A DNA stretch of 64,000 nt. Origin: Streptomyces sp. NRRL F-5727. Its GTDB lineage: Bacteria; Actinomycetota; Actinomycetes; Streptomycetales; Streptomycetaceae. Position numbers and translations under genes: made by a program. The stretch is taken from NCBI RefSeq assembly GCF_000719555.1, contig NZ_JOGX01000014.1:1-64000 (forward strand), written 5' to 3'. Under the pieces are notes generated by a model. It was not told the DNA's origin and searched no databases. It saw only the letters and a list, made by a program, of their open reading frames with translations. How positions within the stretch are numbered: the stretch's first letter is position 1; every line of letters begins with the position of its first letter. Of this stretch, positions 58,019-64,000 are shown in pieces.

Positions 58019-58193
58019 CGGGGTCTCCTGTTCGGTTGCGGCTCCGGCGCGTCGGGGGCGCCGGAGTCGTACGGCGGTGGGGGAAGGACCTTCACGGTAC
58101 GCGACCGGACCGACACCCGACCAGGGCCGCAGCGGGGGCGGCCCGCCGGTACGGGATAAAGTCGTCACGACGGCACACGGAAGGCATGGCGAG

Positions 58194-58940
58194 TTGATCT
58201 ACGGCGCGATGAAGTTCTCCATCGGAGGCTCCCTGAAGCTGGCCTTCCGGCCCTGGGTGGAGGGCTTGGAGAACGTTCCCGCCGAGGGTCCCGCGATCCT
58301 CGCGAGCAACCACCTGTCCTTCTCGGACTCCTTCTTCCTGCCGGCCGTGCTCGACCGCAAGGTCACCTTCATCGCCAAGGCGGAGTACTTCACCACGCCC
58401 GGCGTGAAGGGCCGGCTGACCGCCGCCTTCTTCAAGGGCGTCGGCCAGCTCCCGGTGGACCGCTCGGGCGCCCGCGGCGCCGGCGAGGCGGCCATCAAGG
58501 CCGGCATCGAGGTCATCGAGGGCGGCGGCCTCTTCGGCATCTACCCCGAGGGCACCCGCTCGCCCGACGGCCGCCTCTACCGCGGCAAGCCCGGCGGCCT
58601 CGCCCGGGTGGCGCTGGCCACCGGCGCCCCGGTGATCCCGGTCGCCATGATCGACACCGAGAAGATCCAGCCGCCCGGCAAGGTCGTCCCGAAGCTGATG
58701 CGCCCCGGGATCCGGATCGGCAAGCCGCTGGACTTCTCCCGCTACCAGGGCATGGACGGCGACCGCTTCATCCTGCGCTCGGTGACCGACGAGGTCATGT
58801 ACGAGATCATGAAGCTCTCCGGCCAGGAGTACGTGGACATCTACGCGACCGCCGCGAAGCGGCAGATCGCGGAGGCGGAGAAGGCGGCCAAGGAGGCCGT
58901 CAAGGCCGAGATCGCCGCTCGGGAAGAGTCCGGCGCGTAA
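58194..58940 (+). CDS. plsC: 1-acyl-sn-glycerol-3-phosphate acyltransferase (PlsC family)
   Basis: A 248-residue lysophospholipid acyltransferase. TTG at 58194 is chosen because GGAAGG lies 9 bp upstream; the ATG at 58209 lacks a site. Motifs: ILASNHLSFSDSFFLPAV (HX4D-type NHxSxxD), VGQLPVDRSGARG, IYPEGTRSPDGRLYRGKPGGLARVAL (PEGTRS) and VIPVAMIDTEKI. The basic, Ala/Lys-rich helical tail (about 215-248) may bind membrane. Makes phosphatidic acid. Same neighbourhood as Rv2182c in mycobacteria. Followed 33 bp later by macS. Confidence 0.9.
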   Translation: MIYGAMKFSIGGSLKLAFRPWVEGLENVPAEGPAILASNHLSFSDSFFLPAVLDRKVTFIAKAEYFTTPGVKGRLTAAFFKGVGQLPVDRSGARGAGEAAIKAGIEVIEGGGLFGIYPEGTRSPDGRLYRGKPGGLARVALATGAPVIPVAMIDTEKIQPPGKVVPKLMRPGIRIGKPLDFSRYQGMDGDRFILRSVTDEVMYEIMKLSGQEYVDIYATAAKRQIAEAEKAAKEAVKAEIAAREESGA

Positions 58941-58973
58941 GCCCGACGAGGGCTTTCCGGGGGGGTGGGGGAG

Positions 58974-60203
58974 ATGGCCAAGCGCGAGCGTGTCGTGCGC
59001 ATGTCGGTCGAGCAGCCGCTGTGGCGGGCGCTCACCGGCTACCGCGTCCTGACGATGGTCTACGCGGTGCTGGTCTTCGCCGCCGCCCGGGACGACTACG
59101 AACGGCCCTGGATCGCCGTCGGCTATCTGGCGGTGCTCTGCGTCTGGACCCTCGTCACCCTCCCCAGGGTGGCGAACGCGGCCAGCTGCACCAAGCGGTT
59201 CCTCGTCGCCGACCTGACCCTCGCCCTCACCGGCATCCTCCTCACCCCGCTCGCCGACGCCCACGCCCAGTCCGTCGACGGGCCCACGCTGCCGACGATA
59301 TGGACCGCGGGCTCGGTCCTCGCCTACGCCATCAAGGGCGGCTGGCGCTGGGCCGGCCTCGCCTCCTCCCTCGTCGCCGTCGCCAACATCATCGAGCGCG
59401 GCCACCCCAGCCGGGACACCGTCCACAACGTGATCCTGGTCTGGGTGGCCTCCATCGCCATCGGATACGTCGTCGAGGTCGCCCGCGCCTCCGAGCGCAC
59501 CCTCGCCCGCGCCCTGGAGATCGAGGCCGCCACCCGGGAGCGGGAGCGGCTCGCCCGCGACATCCACGACAGCGTCCTCCAGGTCCTCGCCATGGTGCAG
59601 CGGCGCGGCACCGCGCTCGGCGGGGAGGCCGCCGAGCTGGGCCGGATGGCCGGCGAGCAGGAGGTCGCCCTGCGCACCCTGGTCGCCGGCGGCCTCACCC
59701 GTACCAGCCACGTCTCCGAGGACGAGTCCGAGGGGGCGGTGGTCCGGGTCGTCGAGGTCGACGACGAGCCCGACGACGGCACCCCCGTCGACCTGCGCAC
59801 CCTGCTCGCCCCGCGGGCCGGCGCCCGGGTCACCCTCTCCGACCCCGGGGTGCCCGTCCCGCTGCCCGCCGCGGCCGCCCGCGAACTGGCCGCCGCCGTC
59901 GGCGCCGCCCTGGACAATGTGCGGGTGCACGCGGGCGCGGACGCGCGCGCGTGGATCCTGGTCGAGGACTGGGACGACGAGGTCATCGTCACCGTCCGGG
60001 ACGACGGGCCCGGCATCCCGGAGGGGCGGCTCTCCGAGGCGGAGGGCGAGGGGCGGATGGGCGTCGCGCTCTCCATCCGGGGGCGCCTGCGCGACCTGGG
60101 CGGCACGGCCGAGCTGGTCTCGGTCCCCGGCCAGGGCACCGAAGTCGAACTGAAGGTCCCGCGACCGGCGCGGGGCGCACGGGGGAAGGCAGGAGAGCAG
60201 TGA
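58974..60203 (+). CDS. macS: MacS-type sensor histidine kinase
   Basis: A 409-residue kinase, start at ATG 58974 (an in-frame GTG at 58965 is possible). Residues about 15-170 hold about five membrane segments; then LARALEIEAATRERERLARDIHDSVLQVLAMVQRRG (HisKA_3, phospho-His near 195) and an HATPase_c domain with ALDNVRVHAG, VRDDGPGIPEGRL and GRMGVALSIRGRLRDLGG. Corresponds to MacS of Streptomyces coelicolor (SCO2121), partner of MacR in control of morphology and actinorhodin. Overlaps macR by 4 bases. A charged insert (TSHVSEDESEGAVVRVVEVDDEPD) separates the domains. Confidence 0.88.
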   Translation: MAKRERVVRMSVEQPLWRALTGYRVLTMVYAVLVFAAARDDYERPWIAVGYLAVLCVWTLVTLPRVANAASCTKRFLVADLTLALTGILLTPLADAHAQSVDGPTLPTIWTAGSVLAYAIKGGWRWAGLASSLVAVANIIERGHPSRDTVHNVILVWVASIAIGYVVEVARASERTLARALEIEAATRERERLARDIHDSVLQVLAMVQRRGTALGGEAAELGRMAGEQEVALRTLVAGGLTRTSHVSEDESEGAVVRVVEVDDEPDDGTPVDLRTLLAPRAGARVTLSDPGVPVPLPAAAARELAAAVGAALDNVRVHAGADARAWILVEDWDDEVIVTVRDDGPGIPEGRLSEAEGEGRMGVALSIRGRLRDLGGTAELVSVPGQGTEVELKVPRPARGARGKAGEQ

Positions 60204-60889
60204 ACGAGGTCCACAACCAGGCGGAGCGGCCGATCAGGGTGATGGTCGTCGACGACCACCCCATGTGGCGGGACGCCGTCGCCCGCGACCTGGCCGAGGC
60301 CGGCTTCGACGTGACCGCCACCGCCGGCGACGGCGAGCAGGCCGTCCGCCGCGCCCCGGCCGCCACCCCCGACGTCCTCGTCCTGGACCTGAACCTGCCG
60401 GCCAAGCCGGGCGTCCAGGTCTGCAAGGAACTCGTCGGCACCCTGCCGGGGCTGCGGGTCCTGGTCCTCTCCGCGAGCGGCGAGCACGCCGACGTCCTGG
60501 AGGCCGTGAAGTCCGGCGCCACCGGCTACCTGCTGAAGTCGGCCAGCACCGAGGAGCTGATCGACGCGGTCCGCCGCACCGCCGCCGGCGACCCCGTCTT
60601 CACCCCGGGCCTGGCCGGCCTGGTCCTCGGCGAGTACCGCCGCCTCGCCTCCGAGCCCGCCCCCGCCGCCGGCGCCGGGGAGCCCGAGGCGCCGCGCCTC
60701 ACCGACCGCGAGACCGAGGTGCTGCGGCTCGTCGCCAAGGGCCTCAGCTACAAGCAGATCGCCGAGCGGCTGGTCATCTCGCACCGGACCGTGCAGAACC
60801 ACGTCCAGAACACCCTGGGCAAGCTGCAGCTGCACAACCGCGTCGAGCTCGTCCGGTACGCGATCGAGCGCGGCCTCGACGAGGGCTGA
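60200..60889 (+). CDS. macR: MacR-type LuxR response regulator
   Basis: A 229-residue regulator. GTG at 60200 overlaps the macS stop; AGGAGAG precedes it. Receiver: RVMVVDDHPMWRDAVARDL, DVLVLDLNLPAKPGVQV with phospho-Asp near 63, VLVLSASGEHADVLEAVKSGATGYLLKSASTEELIDAV. The LuxR helix-turn-helix is LTDRETEVLRLVAKGLSYKQIAERLVISHRTVQNHVQNTLGKLQLHNR. Orthologous to S. coelicolor MacR (SCO2120), known to bind promoters of membrane-protein genes. Confidence 0.9.
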   Translation: MNEVHNQAERPIRVMVVDDHPMWRDAVARDLAEAGFDVTATAGDGEQAVRRAPAATPDVLVLDLNLPAKPGVQVCKELVGTLPGLRVLVLSASGEHADVLEAVKSGATGYLLKSASTEELIDAVRRTAAGDPVFTPGLAGLVLGEYRRLASEPAPAAGAGEPEAPRLTDRETEVLRLVAKGLSYKQIAERLVISHRTVQNHVQNTLGKLQLHNRVELVRYAIERGLDEG

Positions 60890-60939
60890 CCGGGACGGCC
60901 GACCGGCCCGGGCGCCGGGCGGACGCGGGGACGGAGCCG

Positions 60940-60945
60940 TATATT
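60940..60945 (+). promoter_or_regulatory. -10 candidate of the dehydrogenase gene
   Basis: TATATT, one of the most AT-rich hexamers in the region, 47 bp before the GTG at 60993, leaving room for a leader with GGGAGG. Confidence 0.4.
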
Positions 60946-60992
60946 CGGGCGCGTATGCGGCTCTTTGGCGGCTCTGTGGCGGGAGGACTGGC

Positions 60993-61994
60993 GTGGAGAT
61001 CCTGGCGTTCGGCGTGCAGGCGGACGAGAAGCCGATGATCGAGAGGGCCTTCGCCGGCCACCACGACGTCCGCTGCCTCGACGTCTTCCTCAACGAGGAC
61101 ACCGCCCCCATCGCGGCCGGCTACGAGATCATCTCCACCAGCGTCAACGCCATCCTCGACCACCGGGTCCTGCAGACCCTCGCGGCCGGCGGCACCCAGA
61201 TGATCGCCCAGCGCTCCACCGGCTTCAACAACATCGACCTGGAGGTCGCCGAGCGCCTCGGCCTCACCGTCGCCCGGGTCTCGTACTACTCGCCGTACTC
61301 CGTCGCCGAGTTCGCCTGGACGCTCGCCATGGCCGTCAACCGGCGGATCGTCCGCGCCTCCAACCGCACCCGGGACTTCGACTTCCGCCTCGACGGCCTG
61401 ATGGGCCGCGACATGCACGGCCGCACCGCCGGCGTCCTCGGCACCGGCAAGATCGGCGAGGCGTTCGCCCGGATCGCCCACGGCTTCGGCATGCGGCTCC
61501 TCGGCTGGGACGTCGCCGAGAACCCGGCCTGCCTCGAACTGGGCATGGAGTACGTGGACAAGGACCGGCTGCTCGCCGAGGCCGACCTCGTCAGCCTCCA
61601 CGTGCCGCTGCTGCCCGCCACCCACCACCTCCTCGACGCCGCCGCCCTCAAGGCCATGAAGGACGACGCGGTCCTGGTCAACTCCAGCCGCGGCGGCCTG
61701 GTCGACACCGACGCCCTCGTCGCCGAACTCCGCGCCGGCCGCTTCGCCGGCGTCGGCCTCGACGTCTACGAGGCCGAGGCCGGCCTCTTCTTCCTCGACA
61801 AGTCCCTCGCGGGCGTCGAGGACGACACCCTGGCCCGCCTGGTGACCTTCCCCCACGTGGTGGTGACGAGCCACCAGGCGTACTACACCGAGGACGCGGT
61901 CGGCCAGATCATCGACACCACGGTCCAGAACGTCCTCGACTACACCGCCGGCCGGCGCGGCGAGAACGTCCTGGTCCCGCGGGCCGCCGCGTAG
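60993..61994 (+). CDS. D-2-hydroxyacid dehydrogenase (D-lactate dehydrogenase-like)
   Basis: A 333-residue NAD-dependent enzyme, GTG with GGGAGG upstream. Rossmann motif GRTAGVLGTGKIGEAFARIAHGFGM, substrate-side RSTGFNNIDLEVAERLGLTVARV and YSPYSVAEFAWTLAMAVNRR, catalytic Arg in VNSSRGGLVDTDAL, Glu in LDVYEAEAGLFF and His in VVVTSHQAYYTEDA. The pattern is that of fermentative LdhA and VanH-type D-lactate dehydrogenases, reducing pyruvate to D-lactate; substrate not proven. Ends 7 bp before the convergent anthranilate synthase gene. Confidence 0.9.
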   Translation: MEILAFGVQADEKPMIERAFAGHHDVRCLDVFLNEDTAPIAAGYEIISTSVNAILDHRVLQTLAAGGTQMIAQRSTGFNNIDLEVAERLGLTVARVSYYSPYSVAEFAWTLAMAVNRRIVRASNRTRDFDFRLDGLMGRDMHGRTAGVLGTGKIGEAFARIAHGFGMRLLGWDVAENPACLELGMEYVDKDRLLAEADLVSLHVPLLPATHHLLDAAALKAMKDDAVLVNSSRGGLVDTDALVAELRAGRFAGVGLDVYEAEAGLFFLDKSLAGVEDDTLARLVTFPHVVVTSHQAYYTEDAVGQIIDTTVQNVLDYTAGRRGENVLVPRAAA

Positions 61995-62001
61995 GACACG
62001 C

Positions 62002-63891
62002 CTACACCAGCACCCCCGCCAGCAGCGAGGCCGTCACCGCCGCGCCCTCCAGCGTCAGCACCGACTCCGGGTGGAACTGGACGCCGGCGAACCCGGCGCC
62101 GCGCAGCGCGTGCACCTCGTCCGTCTCCGCGTCCCGGCTCACCTCGATCCGGTGCAGCGCCAGCTCCGTCGCCTCCCGCTCGTCGCAGCGCGCCGTGAAG
62201 CTGTTGTAGAAGCCGACCGTCCGCTCCTGCCCGAACAGGTCGATCCGGACCTGGGCGCCCTGGAACGGGACCCGCTTGCGGACGATGTCCAGGCCCAGCT
62301 CCGCCGCGATCAGCTCGTGCCCGAGGCACACGCCGAGCAGGCCGTGCCGGTGGCCGCGCAGCAGCTCGGCGGTGAGCCCGCGCAGGAACCGCATCTTCGG
62401 GTCGGCCGCGTCCGTCGGATCGCCCGGCCCGGGGCCCAGCACCACCGGCCCCTCGTGCGCCAGCGCCAGCTCCCGCAGCCCCGGCTCGTCGTACCGCAGC
62501 ACCGACACCTCCAGGCCCGAGGAGCGCAGCAGGTGCGCCAGCATCGCGGTGAAGGTGTCCTCGGCGTCGACCACCAGCGCATGGCCCGTCAGCTCCGCCG
62601 ACCGGGACTGCATCCGCAGCCAGAACGGCGCCAGGTCCGCCCGCCGGGCGTCCAGCGCGGCCCGCACCCGCGGATCGTCCGCCAGCCGCGGCCGGGCGGG
62701 GGAGTCGTCCGCCGGGCGTCCGTCCCGCACCCCGAGCGCCGCCAGCACCGCCGCCGCCTTCGCGTGGGTCTCCGCGACCTCGCCGGCCGGGTCCGAGTGC
62801 CGCACCAGGGTCGCCCCCACCGGCACCCGCAGCCGCCCGTCGGCGGCGATGTCGGCGGTCCGGATGAGGATGGGGGAGTCCAGCGTCTGCGCCCCGTTCT
62901 CGTCCGTGCCGAGCAGCGCGAGCGCTCCCGCGTAGTAGCCGCGCCCGACCCCGTCCGCCCCGAGGGGCTCGTACCGCTCGATCACCCGGCAGGCGTTCTG
63001 CACCGGGGACCCCGTCACGGTCGCCGCGAACATCGTCTCGCGCAGCACCTCCCGCACGTCCAGCGAGGACCGCCCGCGCAGCTCGTACTCGGTGTGCGCG
63101 AGATGCGCCATCTCCTTCAGCCGCGGCCCGATCACCACCCCGCCCCTGTCCCCGACCGTGCACATCATCTTCAGCTCCTCGTCGACCACCATGGAGAGCT
63201 CCTCGGTCTCCTTGCGGTCGGCGAGGAAGCCGAGCAGCCCCTCGGCGGTGGGCGCGCCCCCGTCCGGGTACCGGTACGTGCCGCTGATCGGGTTCATGAC
63301 GACCGTGCCACCCGACATCCGCACGTGCACCTCCGGGCTGGCCCCGACCAGGCACCGCTCCCCGGTGTGCACGACGAAGGTCCAGTACGCGCCCCGCTCG
63401 CCCGCCAGCAGCCGCCGGAAGAGGGCCAGCGCGTCGGCCCGCCCGAAGCCGGGGATCTCGCCGGTGAAGGTCCGCCGGATGACGAAGTTGGCGCCCTCGC
63501 CGGCGCCGATCTCGTCCTCGATCACCCGCCGCACGATCCCGGCGTACTCCTCGTCGGAGACGTCGAAGGCCCCGCCGGTGACCTCGACCCGGTGGGCGGG
63601 CAGCGCGTCGAGCACCTCGCCGAGCGGCAGCTCGTACGTCTCCTCCGCGACCAGCACGGAGAGCGGGGTGCCGTCGTCCCGCACGTCGAAGCCCCGCTCC
63701 CGGATCTGCCGGAACGGCACCAGCGCGAGCGCCGGCCGCTCGCCCACGGGCAGCTCGGCCAGCCGCTCCGCCTCGTGGACGGCGCCGACCAGCACCTCGA
63801 CGGTGTCGTGGTCACGGCCGGGGGTGCGGCGGCGCAGCAGGGCGAAGGGCGGTGCGGAGTCGTCGAGGAGACGGGAGAGGTCGAAGTCCAT
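62002..63891 (-). CDS. trpE: Anthranilate synthase, fused TrpE-TrpG
   Basis: A 629-residue fusion. Residues 1 to about 410 are the chorismate-binding subunit (PISGTYRYPDG, DRKETEELSMVVDEELKMMCTVG, VVIGPRLKEMAHLAHTEYELRG, AATVTGSPVQNACRVIE); about 430-629 are the glutamine amidotransferase (LGPGPGDPTDAADP, LLGVCLGHELIAAELG with the Cys, VQFHPESVLTLEG with His-Glu). Converts chorismate and glutamine to anthranilate. The PhzE-like fused form is known in Streptomyces, where a S. venezuelae homologue is controlled by trp attenuation. A hairpin 57 bp upstream of the ATG fits this. Confidence 0.93.
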   Translation of the reverse strand: MDFDLSRLLDDSAPPFALLRRRTPGRDHDTVEVLVGAVHEAERLAELPVGERPALALVPFRQIRERGFDVRDDGTPLSVLVAEETYELPLGEVLDALPAHRVEVTGGAFDVSDEEYAGIVRRVIEDEIGAGEGANFVIRRTFTGEIPGFGRADALALFRRLLAGERGAYWTFVVHTGERCLVGASPEVHVRMSGGTVVMNPISGTYRYPDGGAPTAEGLLGFLADRKETEELSMVVDEELKMMCTVGDRGGVVIGPRLKEMAHLAHTEYELRGRSSLDVREVLRETMFAATVTGSPVQNACRVIERYEPLGADGVGRGYYAGALALLGTDENGAQTLDSPILIRTADIAADGRLRVPVGATLVRHSDPAGEVAETHAKAAAVLAALGVRDGRPADDSPARPRLADDPRVRAALDARRADLAPFWLRMQSRSAELTGHALVVDAEDTFTAMLAHLLRSSGLEVSVLRYDEPGLRELALAHEGPVVLGPGPGDPTDAADPKMRFLRGLTAELLRGHRHGLLGVCLGHELIAAELGLDIVRKRVPFQGAQVRIDLFGQERTVGFYNSFTARCDEREATELALHRIEVSRDAETDEVHALRGAGFAGVQFHPESVLTLEGAAVTASLLAGVLV

Positions 63892-63947
63892 GGCTGTGGG
63901 TTCCTTCCGGTCGGAGTACGGAGAGGAACGGCCTCGGAGGTACGAGA

Positions 63948-63970
63948 AAGGCCGCCCCTCGGGCGGCCTT
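63948..63970 (-). terminator. Attenuator-like hairpin in the trpE leader
   Basis: On the minus strand AAGGCCGCCC-GAG-GGGCGGCCTT followed by T: a 10-bp perfect stem, 57 bp upstream of the ATG at 63891. Its place between promoter side and gene fits a trp attenuator; the Trp-codon leader peptide, if present, lies beyond the window. A possible leader stop TGA is at 63998-63996. Confidence 0.6.
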
Positions 63971-64000
63971 CGCGTGGTCTTCGGAGTACGCGCAGTCAGT

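Overview
The window is high-GC DNA (well over 70% by eye) with GTG/TTG starts, GGAGG-type ribosome sites, many 4-base start/stop overlaps and long GC hairpins between convergent genes. Together with the gene content (haem-copper oxidase split into ctaCDF and ctaE-qcrCAB, MacRS-type two-component pair, PspA, ROK glucokinase, PimB-type mannosyltransferase, DUF3043 and DUF5304 proteins) this points to the conserved core of a Streptomyces chromosome. No tRNA, rRNA, insertion sequence, prophage or CRISPR array was seen, and no gene is obviously broken. I support 60 coding genes.

Layout. 1-2.9 kb: a multi-spanning membrane protein followed by a spherulin-4 (GH135-like) protein and a GH114 lipoprotein, the two enzyme families used on alpha-1,4-galactosamine polymers. 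2.9-9.4 kb: late cobalamin genes cobS, cobT and a cobU carrying an extra N-terminal domain, interrupted by an MprF-like lysyltransferase coupled to a rhomboid-like protein and by an unrecognised HIHH membrane protein. 9.5-13.9 kb: a small protein, an HtrA-type lipoprotein protease, a methyltransferase, DUF3043, and pspA-pspAA (envelope stress). 14-19.2 kb: a NarL-type two-component system and an RND pump. 19.3-25.6 kb: nadA divergent from erpA (both Fe-S linked), a secreted/anchored protein, a leaderless 68-residue protein, adenosine kinase, and a cysteine desulfurase-TusA fusion.

25.9-36.5 kb: respiratory core: ctaC-ctaD-ctaF, an L,D-transpeptidase, an orphan receiver protein, ctaE-qcrC-qcrA-qcrB, then trpD. 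36.5-41.2 kb: a SAM-IV riboswitch ahead of a class V aminotransferase, a stand-alone AsnC effector domain coupled to a rhomboid protease, a zinc-ribbon protein and a NYN-domain protein. 41.4-45 kb: two tandem NlpC/P60 hydrolases and a HExxH lipoprotein. 45-49.5 kb: divergent padR/MATE genes with a three-copy 15-bp operator, then a GT87-like mannosyltransferase candidate divergent from pimB. 49.5-57.2 kb: long-chain acyl-CoA ligase, phosphoesterase, SRPBCC protein, ArsA-like ATPase, DUF5304, glucokinase, endonuclease/phosphatase-fold protein. 57.2-64 kb: alpha/beta hydrolase, PlsC acyltransferase, MacS/MacR, a D-2-hydroxyacid dehydrogenase and a fused TrpE-TrpG anthranilate synthase with an attenuator-like hairpin at the window edge.

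The stretch from erpA to plsC follows the gene neighbourhood known in Mycobacterium tuberculosis (Rv2182c to Rv2204c: plsC, ArsA-like ATPase, SRPBCC, fadD15, pimB, NlpC/P60, trpD, ctaE-qcrCAB, ctaC, adoK, erpA). I used that to name adoK, pimB and fadD15-like genes. Most promising for follow-up: the GH135/GH114 pair, the 15-bp repeat operator at padR/MATE, the palindrome on the ctaE start, the paired operators at nadA, the SAM-IV-controlled aminotransferase, the desulfurase-TusA fusion, and a putative mobile intergenic repeat at 30.34-30.48 kb.
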